The notes under the pieces were generated by a model, which worked only from the letters and a program-made list of their open reading frames with translations, was not told the origin of the DNA and ran no database searches. From assembly GCA_036264355.1 (NCBI GenBank), contig DATARD010000048.1, positions 6,283 through 70,282 of the forward strand: a stretch of 64,000 nt of DNA. Direction: 5' to 3'. This DNA is from UBA5704 sp036264355. GTDB taxonomy: Bacteria > Acidobacteriota > Thermoanaerobaculia > Multivoradales > UBA5704. Both the position numbers and the translations under genes were made by a program. The stretch's first letter is position 1. Every line of letters starts with the position of its first letter. Below are positions 8,073 to 16,990 of this stretch, piece after piece.

Positions 8073-8882
8073 TCACAAACCACTTGCAGGCTCAACTTCC
8101 GCCGAGTGTGCGCGCAAGCGTGCGATCTCTTCCTCCAGCGCTCGACTTCTCTCCTCGGCTTGGCGTCGCGCCATTGTCTCGGAGGCGGCTTTCTCCTCGG
8201 CTCGGCGTCGCGCAACCGTCTCGGCGGCGGCGCTTTCCTCGGCGGCGGCAGCTTTCTCTTCAGCCTGGCGCCGCGCCTTCTGGATTTCCTTCCTGCGGAG
8301 CAGAGGAACGCCGGTCGCGGCGTCGGTGAGGCGCAGCTTGTTCCCGTCGGCGCGGAAGATGACGCCGAGGGTGTGGCTCAGGAGAGAGCCGCCAGGATTC
8401 GGGCGCATCGGCTCATACTGGCCCTTCACCAAGCGGAAGCCCTGCAACGGCGGGTTCAGGTATTCGCCGAACGGATCGAACTGGAAGTACTCGGCGACGC
8501 CGAGCTGAGCGTAGATCCTCCGCTTGTCCTTGTCCCTTTCGGAGGTGCTTTCCGAAGTCGTCTCGAGGACGAAGCAGGGGACCTGGCCGCCCTCAAGCCA
8601 GAGCATGTACTTGCGGCGCTGCACACCGCCGGGGAGCTTCGGCACGCCTTTGACGACGAAGCCATCCGGAGCCACCACGCCCCTGGGGTCGCCCTTGCGA
8701 TAGAAGAGGAACATGTTGGCCCCCACGAAGACGTTGGGGTCGTCCTCAAACCGCTCGTCCAGGACTTCCCAGACGTAGACCATCTCTTCCAAATGGACCG
8801 GGGATTCCGCCACGGGTTCGCCGTCAGAGTCGGGATAGTAGGTTTCGTCCTCGCGGAGAGGGATCGCGTGCATGCGTGCCAT
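8073..8882 (-). CDS. Uma2 family endonuclease (DUF820) with coiled-coil tail
   Basis: About 269 residues, clearly paralogous to the gene at 4505 (start MHAIPLREDETYYPDSDG, then APDGFVVKGVPKLP, CFVLETTSEST, YAQLGVAEYFQFDPFGEYLNPP and LSHTLGVIFRADG). The nuclease core is of the PD-(D/E)XK type. The C-terminus is a longer coiled coil built from three imperfect copies of a motif like RRQAEEKAAAxE, visible in the DNA as an imperfect ~50-bp repeat at about 8150-8280. Start at 8882 or 8873: AAAGG sits directly before the first and 9 nt before the second. The longer open frame upstream to 9110 overlaps the wzm promoter and lacks family similarity. Confidence 0.87.
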   Translation of the reverse strand: MARMHAIPLREDETYYPDSDGEPVAESPVHLEEMVYVWEVLDERFEDDPNVFVGANMFLFYRKGDPRGVVAPDGFVVKGVPKLPGGVQRRKYMLWLEGGQVPCFVLETTSESTSERDKDKRRIYAQLGVAEYFQFDPFGEYLNPPLQGFRLVKGQYEPMRPNPGGSLLSHTLGVIFRADGNKLRLTDAATGVPLLRRKEIQKARRQAEEKAAAAEESAAAETVARRRAEEKAASETMARRQAEERSRALEEEIARLRAHSAEVEPASGL

Positions 8883-9069
8883 CCTTTCCCACAGGGTTGC
8901 TGGATCAAACCACAGAAGCCCTGCGGAGGCAACTGTCTCCTGGGAGATGGTACCACGAGGGTGCCTCACACCCGCTTGGCCAGCGGGGGCGCCGCGGGGC
9001 GCACTACTTGTGCGGGCTGGCGCTCTTGCGGGGCGCTCAGTGGTCGCCGCCTTGCCGCGCCCTTTTCGC

Positions 9070-9098
9070 TTGACACCCCCCGCCCCCTGGGATAGAGA
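9070..9098 (+). promoter_or_regulatory. Promoter of the polysaccharide exporter operon
   Basis: A perfect -35 TTGACA (9070-9075) is followed after exactly 17 bp by a weak -10 TAGAGA (9093-9098). The start codon of the permease is at 9109, so the leader is only a few bases. GAGGGGG overlaps this leader. Confidence 0.6.
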
Positions 9099-9108
9099 GG
9101 GGGTCTCC

Positions 9109-9936
9109 ATGCTCCGCGTCGCCCGTCAGCTTTTCCGCTTCCGTGGTCTCCTCGGCACGTTGACTGCGCGCGAGCTCAAGGCCCGCTACCGCGGCTCGGT
9201 GCTCGGCTTTCTCTGGTCGCTCGCCAATCCGCTCCTCCTGCTTGCCGTCTACAGCTTCGTCTTCGGCGTCCTTTTCCGGCCGGCGCGCAGCCAGGGGGTC
9301 GGCGACGGGCCGTATGCTCTCTTCATCGTCAGCGGCCTCTTCCCCTGGGTCTGGCTGTCGACCTCGACGCTCGAAGGGTCGATGTCGCTGATCGCCAACT
9401 CGGGGCTGATCCGCAAGGCGGTATTCCCGGCGGAGCTGCTGCCGATGGTGGTGGTGCTGTCGAATCTGGTCCATCTGCTCCTGGCGATGCCGGTGGTGCT
9501 GTCGGCGGTGCTCGCGACGTCGCTCCTCACCCACACGGTGGGCGGCACGGGTGTCGTGATGCTGCCGCTCGTCCTGCTTCTCCATCTGCCGATGGTCGCC
9601 GGGTTGGCGCTCGGGGCCTCCGCGCTCACCGTCCATTTCAAGGACGTGCGCGACCTGCTGGCCAATCTCCTGACTCTGCTGTTCTTCCTCACCCCGATCC
9701 TCTACAGCCTCGACTTTTTCTCAGGCGGGCAGAACCGGATGATGCAGCTCATGGGCTGGGTGGTGCGGCTCAACCCGTTCACCCCGTTCACCCGCGCCTA
9801 TCAGGACGTGCTGTTCTTCGGCCGCGCTCCGGAGGGGCTTCTTTGGGCGCAGATGGCGCTGGTCAGCCTGGTCTTCTGGGCTGCTGGCGCCTGGCTGTTC
9901 GACCGCTTGCGCGAAACTCTCGTGGAGGCGGCATGA
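9109..9936 (+). CDS. wzm: Polysaccharide ABC exporter, permease subunit (Wzm-like)
   Basis: 275 residues of the ABC-2 permease family with about six membrane helices. The N-terminus LFRFRGLLGTLTARELKARYRGSVLGFLWSLANPL is typical of the Wzm/KpsM/TagG group, which passes O-antigen or teichoic-acid-like glycans across the inner membrane. Also seen: FIVSGLFPWVWLSTST, VHFKDVRDLLANLLTLLFFLTPILYS and LNPFTPFTRAYQDVLFFG near the C-terminus. The start at 9109 is the first ATG after the TTGACA promoter. Its stop overlaps the ATG of the ATPase gene (ATGA), so the two subunits are made together. Confidence 0.9.
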   Translation: MLRVARQLFRFRGLLGTLTARELKARYRGSVLGFLWSLANPLLLLAVYSFVFGVLFRPARSQGVGDGPYALFIVSGLFPWVWLSTSTLEGSMSLIANSGLIRKAVFPAELLPMVVVLSNLVHLLLAMPVVLSAVLATSLLTHTVGGTGVVMLPLVLLLHLPMVAGLALGASALTVHFKDVRDLLANLLTLLFFLTPILYSLDFFSGGQNRMMQLMGWVVRLNPFTPFTRAYQDVLFFGRAPEGLLWAQMALVSLVFWAAGAWLFDRLRETLVEAA

Positions 9937-11255
9937 GCGATCCCGCCATCCAGGTCGAGGGATTGGAGAAGCTCTACCGGCGCACCCTTCCCGGCGACCG
10001 GCTGCGCACGTTGAAGAGCGTCCTGGTCGAAGGATCGCTGACCGGCAACCTGCGGCGCGAGGACGCCATCGTGGCGCTCACCGGCATCGACTTCACGGTC
10101 GCCCGCGGCGAGGCGTTCGGGGTGGTCGGCGGCAACGGCTCCGGCAAGTCCACCTTGTTGAAGCTGATCGCCGGCATGCTCAAGCCCACCGCCGGGCGGA
10201 TCACGGTGTCGGGGCGCGTGGCCGCGATGATCGAGCTGGGCGCCGGTTTCCATCCCGAGATCTCGGGGCGCGAGAACGTCTTCATCAACGGCGCCGTGCT
10301 CGGGCTCTCGAAGCGCGAGATCGCCCGGCGCTATGACGAGATCGTGGAGTTCTCCGGCCTCGGCGGCTTCATGGAGGAGCCGGTCAAGAACTACTCCTCC
10401 GGCATGTACGTCCGTCTCGGCTTCGCGGTCGCCATCCACACCGATCCCGACGTGCTGCTGGTCGACGAGGTGCTGGCGGTCGGCGACGAGGCGTTCGCGC
10501 ACCGATGCATCCGGCGCATCGAGGAGTTCCTCGCCGCCGGCCGCACGCTCCTGCTGGTCAGCCACTCGCTCGACCTCGTCTCCGGTCTCTGCGACCGCGT
10601 GCTGTGGCTGGAGAACGGCAAGCAGCGGCTGATCGAGTCGCCGCGGCGGGCGATCGACGCCTACCGGCAGGAGGTGGCGGAGAAGGAGGCCGAGGAGCAT
10701 CAGGCCGCCAAGGATCAGCGCGATGCCGCCGGCGAAACGGTCGCATCCACGTCCACCACGGCGTCCACGGGAGCCGACCGCTGGGGCTCGCGGGAGGCGG
10801 AGATCACCGCCGTCCGCCTGCTCAACGCCGCCGGCGCCGAGCACTATCATCTGCAATCCGGCGAGGACGCCGCGTTCGAGATCGAGGTGCGGGCCGCGGC
10901 GCCGCTCGCCGACTTCGTCTTCGGTGTCGCCATTGCCACTCCGCGCGGCACTGAGGTGTGGGGCACGAACACCGATCTCGAAGGCTACGTGCCCGCTTCC
11001 TTCGCCGGCGCGGCGACGGTGCGCCTCACCTGTCCGGCGTTCCGCCTGGCGGCGGGGGAGTATACGGTCGACGTCGCCGTGCACGCCCGCGACGGCGCGC
11101 CGTACGACTACCATCGCCGGGCGCTCAGCTTCACGGTGACCGAGCGCCGGGGAGGCGTCGGCGTCTACAGCCCCGAGCACCGCTGGGGCTTCACGGGCGA
11201 CGTCCGCTGGGGGCCCGAAGAGACAGAAGAGCAGAAGGAGATCCGGGGAACCTGA
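9933..11255 (+). CDS. wzt: Polysaccharide ABC exporter, ATPase with glycan-binding C-domain (Wzt-like)
   Basis: 440 residues. The nucleotide-binding domain occupies residues 1-245: Walker A GGNGSGKST (66-74), signature YSSGM, Walker B LLVDEVLAVGDE and the switch SHSL. After an acidic linker (EVAEKEAEEHQAAK) comes a beta-rich C-terminal domain of about 150 residues (EITAVRLLNAAGAEHYHLQSGEDAAFEIEV in register with Wzt C-domains) that in known systems binds the non-reducing end of the exported glycan. It therefore probably exports a capped O-polysaccharide. ATGA overlap with wzm; the glycerate kinase gene starts one base after its stop. No glycosyltransferases are in the window. Confidence 0.92.
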   Translation: MSDPAIQVEGLEKLYRRTLPGDRLRTLKSVLVEGSLTGNLRREDAIVALTGIDFTVARGEAFGVVGGNGSGKSTLLKLIAGMLKPTAGRITVSGRVAAMIELGAGFHPEISGRENVFINGAVLGLSKREIARRYDEIVEFSGLGGFMEEPVKNYSSGMYVRLGFAVAIHTDPDVLLVDEVLAVGDEAFAHRCIRRIEEFLAAGRTLLLVSHSLDLVSGLCDRVLWLENGKQRLIESPRRAIDAYRQEVAEKEAEEHQAAKDQRDAAGETVASTSTTASTGADRWGSREAEITAVRLLNAAGAEHYHLQSGEDAAFEIEVRAAAPLADFVFGVAIATPRGTEVWGTNTDLEGYVPASFAGAATVRLTCPAFRLAAGEYTVDVAVHARDGAPYDYHRRALSFTVTERRGGVGVYSPEHRWGFTGDVRWGPEETEEQKEIRGT

Positions 11256-11256
11256 C

Positions 11257-12552
11257 ATGGCGACGACCATTCACGACCTGGCCCACAAGATGTCCGCCCT
11301 GGCGGTCGCCGCGGTCGATCCGGAGCGTCTGGTGCGCGACGAGCTGCAACGGCGCCTCGCCGGCCGTCTGCACGCCGAGTCGGTGCTCGCCCTCGGCAAG
11401 GCGGCGGCCGGGCTGGCCCGCGGCGTGCGCGGCATCTTCTCCGGCTCGCCGCGCCAGCTCCTCATCCGCCCGCACTCCAGCCCGGGGCTCCTCGATCCGG
11501 GCTGGGAGCAGGTGAGCGGCGGTCATCCGCTCCCTGACCGGCAGAGCGCCGCGGCCGGCGCCCGCCTGCACGACTGGCTGGCGCAGATCGAGCCCGGCCA
11601 CACGCTCCTCGCCCTGATCTCCGGCGGAGCATCCTCTTGCGTCGAGCTGCCCGCCGCCGGGCTGACGATGGACGACCTCGCCGCGGCGCACAAGGCGCTG
11701 CTCGGCTCCGGGCTGCCGATCGGCCGCGTCAACGCGGTGCGCAAGCACCTCTCCGCGCTCAAGGGCGGCGGCGCCCTGCGGCTGGTCCGCGGCAAAGTGG
11801 TCGCGCTCCTGCTCTCCGACGTGCCGGGCGACGATCCGTCGACCATCGCCTCGGGACCGTTCGCGGCCGATCCCACCACCTACGCCGAGGCTCTGGAGGC
11901 GGTCGAGTCGCTCGGCGCCGCTCACCGGGGCGGCGGCCTCGACGCGGTGCGCCGCCATCTCGCGGCGGGCGCGCGCGGCGAGCTTGCGGAGACGCTCAAG
12001 CCCGGCGATCCCGCTCTCGAACGGGTCGAGACGGCCTTGATCGGCAGTGTGAAGAACGCCGTCGCCGCGGTGTCCGGGGAAGCCTGGCGCAAGTGGCTGC
12101 GCGCCGAGGAAGGGCCCCTGGACGGCGAGGCGGCGGAGACCGGCCGCCGGCTGGTGGCGCGCGGCAGGAGCATGACCGGCGACCGGGTGGTGCTGGTGTG
12201 GGGCGGCGAGACGACGGTCACTGTCGAACCGCGGAGCGGGCGTGGTGGCCGCAACACGGAGCTCGCTCTCGCCGCCGCGGACGCGTTGCGCGGCGGGGCG
12301 CCGGCCGGCGCGCAGGAGCTGGTGCTCGCTCTCGCCACCGACGGCGAGGACGGCCCCACCCGCAAGGCGGGAGCCCTGGTGGACGGCGCCACCTGGGAGG
12401 CGGTGCGCAAGGCCGGCCTCGATCCGGCGGAGGCGCTCGCCCGGCACGACTCGCTGACCGCGCTCGCCGCCGTGCCCGGCGCTCTGCTCGAAACCGGTCC
12501 CACCGGGACCAACGTGGGAGACCTCGCGATCTATCTCCGCCTCCCCGTCTGA
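11257..12552 (+). CDS. Glycerate 2-kinase (MOFRL/DUF4147 family)
   Basis: 431 residues. It contains the N-terminal DUF4147 Rossmann-like domain (AESVLALGKAAAGLARGV, SGGHPLPDRQSAAAGARL, LALISGGASSCVELPAAGLTMDDL, INAVRKHLS-like GRVNAVRKHLSALKGGG, VVALLLSDVPGDDPSTIASGP) and a C-terminal MOFRL domain (WGGETTVTVEPRSGRGGRNTELAL, ATDGEDGPTRKAGALVDG, TGPTGTNVGDLAIYL). Members phosphorylate D-glycerate to 2-phosphoglycerate with ATP in glyoxylate, serine or tartrate breakdown. It starts one base after wzt, so it is cotranscribed although functionally unrelated to export. Confidence 0.92.
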   Translation: MATTIHDLAHKMSALAVAAVDPERLVRDELQRRLAGRLHAESVLALGKAAAGLARGVRGIFSGSPRQLLIRPHSSPGLLDPGWEQVSGGHPLPDRQSAAAGARLHDWLAQIEPGHTLLALISGGASSCVELPAAGLTMDDLAAAHKALLGSGLPIGRVNAVRKHLSALKGGGALRLVRGKVVALLLSDVPGDDPSTIASGPFAADPTTYAEALEAVESLGAAHRGGGLDAVRRHLAAGARGELAETLKPGDPALERVETALIGSVKNAVAAVSGEAWRKWLRAEEGPLDGEAAETGRRLVARGRSMTGDRVVLVWGGETTVTVEPRSGRGGRNTELALAAADALRGGAPAGAQELVLALATDGEDGPTRKAGALVDGATWEAVRKAGLDPAEALARHDSLTALAAVPGALLETGPTGTNVGDLAIYLRLPV

Positions 12553-12629
12553 TGGTGTCCGATCGCAGCGGATGACGCCGGATTGGGATAGCATCGGCCG
12601 GCAGCAGCCCCACAGCAAGGAGGCCGGCC

Positions 12630-12911
12630 ATGGATGAGCCCGCGCAGGGACTCAACGTAAAGATCGAGGACGAGGAGCTGAAAGGGCGCTATTCGAACCT
12701 GCTCCGCATCACCCACACGCGCGAGGAGTTCATCCTCGACTTCATCAACCTGGTGCCGCCGCAAGGCATCGTCACCTCGCGGATCGTGACCAGCCCCGGC
12801 CACCTGAAGCGGATCATCCGGGCGCTCGCCGCGAATCTGGAGCGGTACGAGCAGACCTTCGGATCCATCCAGGAAGCGCCCGAGCCGGCCGGAGACGGCA
12901 GCATTCACTGA
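12630..12911 (+). CDS. DUF3467 small protein
   Basis: 93 residues. The sequence LNVKIEDEELKGRYSNLLRITHTREEFILDF followed by a P-P-x-G block and a C-terminal helix (LKRIIRALAANLERYEQTFG) matches DUF3467, a small cytosolic family of unknown function. A good ribosome site (AAGGAGG) lies upstream, with a -10-like TAGCAT near 12589. Its stop is one base before the start of the GWxTD lipoprotein gene, so they form an operon. Confidence 0.88.
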   Translation: MDEPAQGLNVKIEDEELKGRYSNLLRITHTREEFILDFINLVPPQGIVTSRIVTSPGHLKRIIRALAANLERYEQTFGSIQEAPEPAGDGSIH

Positions 12912-12912
12912 C

Positions 12913-13557
12913 ATGACCAGGCGCCCTCGCGCGGCGGGATGGTCTGTGCTGCCCCTGCTGGCGTGGCTGGTCCTGGCATGCCGCTCCGGGGGCGACCGTC
13001 CGCCGCTGGCCGGTCCCGGCGGGCTGACCGAAGGTCCCACCCGCTGGCTGATGCTGCCCGACGAGCGCCGCCGCGCCGAGCACCTGCACACCTCCCGCGA
13101 CGCGATCGACTTCGTGGAGGCGTTCTGGCGCCGCCGCGATCCCGATCCCGCCACGCCGGGCAACGAGTTCGCCCAGACTTTCTACCAGCGGGTGAAGGCC
13201 GCCGACGACCTCTACGGCGAAGGCGGCCTGCGCGGCAGCCTGACCGACCGCGGCCGGGCGCTCGTCCTCCTCGGTCCGCCGCCGATCCTGCGCTACAGTC
13301 AGAAGCGCGCTCCCGCCCTGGAGCCCGGCCAGCCGAACGCGCGGCCCACCATCCACGCGCGCAATCTGGAGCTGGAGATCTGGGCCTACCCGCTGAAGGA
13401 CCTGTCCCCCGCGCTCGTGCGCCTGCTCGACGAGAGCGACGCCCACAGCCAGGAGATCACCCTCACGTTCCACGTCTCCGCCCGCCGCACCGAGCTGATC
13501 GAAGGGGAAAAATATCTGGAGACCGCGGCGCGGGCGGCGGTCCGTGATGAGAAATAG
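12913..13557 (+). CDS. GWxTD-domain lipoprotein
   Basis: 214 residues. N-terminal lipoprotein signal (WSVLPLLAWLVLACRSGG, with the lipid-carrying Cys in LVLAC). The rest is a GWxTD domain: TRWLMLPDERRRAEHLHTSRDAIDFVEAFWRRRDPDPATPGNEF, then RGRALVLLGPPPILRYS. This domain is typical of Acidobacteriota and related phyla and its function is unknown. A longer relative fused to a VWA domain is encoded at 43385. It follows the DUF3467 gene by one base. Confidence 0.85.
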   Translation: MTRRPRAAGWSVLPLLAWLVLACRSGGDRPPLAGPGGLTEGPTRWLMLPDERRRAEHLHTSRDAIDFVEAFWRRRDPDPATPGNEFAQTFYQRVKAADDLYGEGGLRGSLTDRGRALVLLGPPPILRYSQKRAPALEPGQPNARPTIHARNLELEIWAYPLKDLSPALVRLLDESDAHSQEITLTFHVSARRTELIEGEKYLETAARAAVRDEK

Positions 13558-13588
13558 AGCCTTGGCTCGAACATTCAAAGGAGACCCG

Positions 13589-15256
13589 ATGCATCTGCTT
13601 CGTACACTTCTCCTCGCGGGATCCGTCGCCATGCTGGCGGCGCCTGTCGCGTTTGCTGGAGACCCCATGAAGAACGTTCCCATCGTTCCAGACATTGAAA
13701 AGAGAGTCGCGCAATTCGCTCCCACGCCGTTCCAGGTCGACCTCTCCGCCCTCTCGCCCAGCGACCGCAAAGTGCTCGACAAGCTCTCCGCGGCGGCCCG
13801 GCTGCTCGACGAAATCTTCCTCCGCCAGACGTGGACCGGCAATCCGGCGCTGCGCAAAGAGATCGCCACCTGGAAAGGCCCGCACGCCGCCGCCGCCCGC
13901 CAGTACTTCGACCTCAACTTCGGTCCCTGGGACCGGCTGGCGGAGAACACGCCCTTCCTCGGCGACAAGCCGCACCTGCCCGGCGGCGGCTTCTATCCCG
14001 AAGACATGACCAAGGAAGAATTCGAAGGCTGGCTGAAGCAGCATCCGGAGGACAAGGAGCGCTTCACCTCCACCTTCACCGTCATCCGCCGTAAAGACGG
14101 AAAGCTGGCCGCGGTCCCTTACAGCCAGGAGTACGCCGAGCAGTTGAAGCCGGCGGCGCAGCTCCTCCGCGAAGCGGCCAAGGAGACGCAGAACGCCTCG
14201 CTCCGCAAATTCCTCGAAAGCCGCGCCGACGCCTTCCTGAACGACGACTACTATCAGAGCGACGTCGCCTGGATGGACCTCGACGCGCCGGTCGAAATCA
14301 CCATCGGCCCCTACGAGACCTACGAGGACGAGCTGTTCGGCTACAAGGCGTCCTACGAGGCGTTCGTCACCGTCAACCTGCCCAAGGAGTCGGCCGCCCT
14401 GGCGCTCTACAAGGAGCGTCTCCCCTGGCTGGAGCGCAACCTGCCGATTCCGGACGCGGACAAAAACCTCAACCGCGGCACCGAGAGCCCCATCCGTGTC
14501 GTCGACGTCTACTTTGAAGGGGGAGAGGCCCGCGCCGGCGTGCAGACCCTCGCCTACAACCTGCCGAACGACGAACGGGTGCGCGAGGCCAAGGGCTCCA
14601 AGAAGGTCCTGCTGCACAACACCATGCGCGCCAAGTACGACCAGATCCTGGTCCCCATCAGCAAACAGGTGTTGGCGCCGGACCAGCAGAAAGACGTCTC
14701 CTTCGACGCCTACTTCAACGAAACGCTCCACCACGAGCTGTCGCACGGCCTCGGTCCCGGCACCATCACCGTCAACGGCCGCAAGACCGAAGCCCGCCTG
14801 GAGCTCAAGGAGCTGTACTCGACGCTCGAAGAGGCCAAAGCCGACGTGATGGGCATCTACAACGTCCTCGCCTTGATCGAAAAAGGCGACATGCCGGCCG
14901 CTCTGCGCAAATCGCTGGAGCCCACCTACGTCGCCGGCCTTTTCCGCGCCGCCCGCTTCGGCGTCGACGAAGCGCACGGCCAGGGCGTCGTCGCCCAGTT
15001 CAACTACCTCACCGAAAAAGGCGCCCTGCAAGTCGACACCTCCGCCCACTACCGCGTCATCTCCGAAAAGTTCCCCGGCGCCATCCGCGACCTGCTGCAC
15101 GACATGCTGATGCTCCAGGCCAAGGGAGACTACGCGGGAACCAAAGCCTTTCTCGATAAATACGGCAAGGCGACGCCACCACTGCGCGAAGCCCTCAAGC
15201 GGCTCACCGCGGTGCCGGTGGACATCAAGCCGATCTATCCGGGCGACAAGAAGTAG
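13589..15256 (+). CDS. Secreted zinc peptidase related to family M49 (dipeptidyl peptidase III-like)
   Basis: 555 residues with a signal peptide (LLRTLLLAGSVAMLAAPVAFA). The zinc site is HELSH (H382-E383-x-x-H386) in NETLHHELSHGLGPGTI, and a second metal-ligand helix is EEAKADVMGIYN, about 60 residues later, as in M49 metallopeptidases. True M49 enzymes have HExxGH; this protein has the shorter HExxH spacing seen in a group of bacterial relatives. Upstream domain: RLLDEIFLRQTWTGNP and LPGGGFYPEDMTKEEFEGWL. It probably removes dipeptides in the periplasm. The ATG at 13589 follows AAAGGAG by 7 nt. Confidence 0.85.
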   Translation: MHLLRTLLLAGSVAMLAAPVAFAGDPMKNVPIVPDIEKRVAQFAPTPFQVDLSALSPSDRKVLDKLSAAARLLDEIFLRQTWTGNPALRKEIATWKGPHAAAARQYFDLNFGPWDRLAENTPFLGDKPHLPGGGFYPEDMTKEEFEGWLKQHPEDKERFTSTFTVIRRKDGKLAAVPYSQEYAEQLKPAAQLLREAAKETQNASLRKFLESRADAFLNDDYYQSDVAWMDLDAPVEITIGPYETYEDELFGYKASYEAFVTVNLPKESAALALYKERLPWLERNLPIPDADKNLNRGTESPIRVVDVYFEGGEARAGVQTLAYNLPNDERVREAKGSKKVLLHNTMRAKYDQILVPISKQVLAPDQQKDVSFDAYFNETLHHELSHGLGPGTITVNGRKTEARLELKELYSTLEEAKADVMGIYNVLALIEKGDMPAALRKSLEPTYVAGLFRAARFGVDEAHGQGVVAQFNYLTEKGALQVDTSAHYRVISEKFPGAIRDLLHDMLMLQAKGDYAGTKAFLDKYGKATPPLREALKRLTAVPVDIKPIYPGDKK

Positions 15257-15270
15257 AGAGCCGATGGAAC

Positions 15271-15304
15271 GGCGCGGCCGGAGCCGATCAGGCTTGGCCG
15301 CGCC
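15271..15304. terminator. Hairpin between convergent genes
   Basis: GGCGCGGCC (15271-15279) pairs perfectly with GGCCGCGCC (15296-15304), with an inner AGCC/GGCT stem in the loop. It sits between the M49-like gene (+) and the methyltransferase gene (-), and overlaps the last codons of the latter. Only a short T run follows, so it may act in both directions or only weakly. Confidence 0.5.
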
Positions 15305-15947
15305 GCTTTCGTCCTGTCACGGAGAGCCAACCCTTTTCATACTCCTCAAAGGCCTGAATGTCGGAATAGCCGGCGCTCACGAACAGCTCCGTGTGCTGGC
15401 TCACCGTCAGGTGCGAATACTTCAGGATCCCTTGCTCTTGTAGCGTCTCGAGCCGTTGCAGCATCCGATCGTATTTGCCGCCCTTGTAGGCTTCCGCGAT
15501 GATCAGAAGCGTCCCGCCAGGTTTCAAGACGCGGAGGATCTCCTGCAGATCCGCGACCAGGTCCGGCCAGTAGTAATGAGTCTCCACCGCCGTCACCAGA
15601 TCGAACATTCCCTCCGGAAACGGCAGATGTGACACCGAGGCGTGCAGGATCTCCACCCGTCCGGCCGCGACCAACGGCTGATTGGTGCGCCGCGACGTGG
15701 CGACGCTCTCCGCGGAGTAATCGACGCCATAAACCTTGCCATCCGTCGCGAGCGCAGCCAGCCGTGCAATCGTCTTCCCGCCACCGCACCCGACATCGAG
15801 AATCGTGTCGCGGCTCTCCACCGAAACATGCTGCAAGCCCCACGCCGTGACGCTCGAATGACGGCGGTTCATGCTCCACAGATTGAGCCGGCCGAGCCAG
15901 CCACTCGGCTCACTGCACTGCTTCAGCAACGCTTTCGCGAGGCTCAC
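15288..15947 (-). CDS. Class I SAM-dependent methyltransferase
   Basis: 219 residues. Motif I is DTILDVGCGGGKTIARLA, followed by the acidic post-I strand KVYGVDYSAESV, motif II around FPEGMFDLVTAVETHYYWPDL and motif III LKPGGTLLIIAEAY. These place it in the Methyltransf_11/25 type, acting on a small molecule or lipid with S-adenosylmethionine; the substrate is not predictable. GTG start at 15947 with GAGGA about 10 nt upstream. The gene begins 12 nt after the stop of the DinB-like gene, so the two are an operon. Confidence 0.88.
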   Translation of the reverse strand: MSLAKALLKQCSEPSGWLGRLNLWSMNRRHSSVTAWGLQHVSVESRDTILDVGCGGGKTIARLAALATDGKVYGVDYSAESVATSRRTNQPLVAAGRVEILHASVSHLPFPEGMFDLVTAVETHYYWPDLVADLQEILRVLKPGGTLLIIAEAYKGGKYDRMLQRLETLQEQGILKYSHLTVSQHTELFVSAGYSDIQAFEEYEKGWLSVTGRKRRGQA

Positions 15948-15959
15948 GATCCCGGTTCC

Positions 15960-16475
15960 TCAACGATTCGAACGGGCCGCGACAATCTCCGCGGCGGACA
16001 GCGCACCGACTCCCTGGACGTCGCCGGTGACGACGCGGCGGTGGTAGCTGATCTGGCCCAGGTGATAGGCGAGATGCACCGCGAGCTGAGTCAGCATCTC
16101 CCCCGTCTGCAGATGATGCTCCCGAATCGCCTCGGGAAACGGTTGCGCCATCTGCTCATCGCTCAGCCGGGGGAGCGTCGAAGCGACGGCCGCCTCCGCC
16201 GCGGCGATCTGCTCGAGGAGCACCGCGCGAGGAACGTCCCGCGCGGCGAACTCCTCATCGCGGTTCCGGGCATAGCCGTTGCCGCCGAGAAGAGCCCCCA
16301 CATAGTGCCGCAGGTTGCCGGCCAGATGCAGGATCAACGTTCCGGCCGAATTCGGAAGCCCTGGCGGGAGAGCCCAGATGAGCGTCTCGTCAGGATACGC
16401 CTCGAGCTCCAGGCGAACGCTGCGCAACTCGCGGAGAAGGAAGGGGCCGATCAGCGACGGGAGGTGGGTTGCCAT
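15960..16475 (-). CDS. DinB-like four-helix protein
   Basis: 171 residues. The sequence has the DinB/DUF1572-type metal-binding pattern: one His in LILHLAGNLRHYVG and others in EHHLQTGEMLTQLAVHLAYHLGQISYHRRV. DinB-superfamily proteins are four-helix bundles that in several cases use bacillithiol or mycothiol for transferase reactions. The true substrate is unknown. It begins leaderless behind a TACAAT box and is followed by the methyltransferase gene. Confidence 0.8.
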   Translation of the reverse strand: MATHLPSLIGPFLLRELRSVRLELEAYPDETLIWALPPGLPNSAGTLILHLAGNLRHYVGALLGGNGYARNRDEEFAARDVPRAVLLEQIAAAEAAVASTLPRLSDEQMAQPFPEAIREHHLQTGEMLTQLAVHLAYHLGQISYHRRVVTGDVQGVGALSAAEIVAARSNR

Positions 16476-16482
16476 GCAAGAA

Positions 16483-16488
16483 ATTGTA
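16483..16488 (-). promoter_or_regulatory. -10 box (TACAAT) for leaderless DinB-like gene
   Basis: On the minus strand TACAAT is followed by 7 nt and then the ATG at 16475. No ribosome-binding site precedes the start codon. Confidence 0.5.
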
Positions 16489-16604
16489 GTCTACCGAGGT
16501 GCCAGCCCGTCTCACCCTCGACAGTCCACCTGCGGCGGGAATGCCCGACAACGAACCGGCTATGTTCCACACTCGGTGTTCAGGAATTGGTCCAGGGATC
16601 GTCC

Positions 16605-16985
16605 TCAGACCTTCTCCACCATGACGCCGTGCGTGTATTGAGCGAGGGCCTCGAGATCGCCTGGGTCCGAGGTGAGCACTGTTCCACCCGGTTCCGCCAA
16701 GGCGACGACGAGCGCATCGACTGCCGAGCCACGCCGTGCCAACCTCCGCAACGCCGCAGCTCGCCGTGCCAGAGGTTCGCCAACCTCCTCCACGATCTCG
16801 CACGTCTTGAGAAATCTGTTCGCGAGAGCATCGCGGCCCGGGTGGCCGTGTAAACACTCCACGAGCACGACGGAGGGAACAAAAGGAGGCCACAGATCCT
16901 CATCCCGAAGAGCCAAGATCAGCGCGACCGTCTGCTGAGACCGCTCGGCCAGCCGGGTGACTCCGCCCGAATCGAGAACCAGCAC
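16605..16985 (-). CDS. vapC: PIN-domain toxin (VapC-like ribonuclease)
   Basis: 126 residues. PIN-domain layout: first acidic residue in MLVLDSGGVTRL (D5), second in PSVVLVECLHG (E about 43), third in RRGSAVDALVVALAEP (D about 91) and fourth in GGTVLTSDPGDLEAL. These four carboxylates form the Mg-dependent RNase site. Known VapC proteins cut tRNA or rRNA and are neutralised by VapB. It starts 5 nt after the vapB stop, giving the usual antitoxin-first operon. Confidence 0.88.
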   Translation of the reverse strand: MLVLDSGGVTRLAERSQQTVALILALRDEDLWPPFVPSVVLVECLHGHPGRDALANRFLKTCEIVEEVGEPLARRAAALRRLARRGSAVDALVVALAEPGGTVLTSDPGDLEALAQYTHGVMVEKV

Positions 16986-16990
16986 GCTGG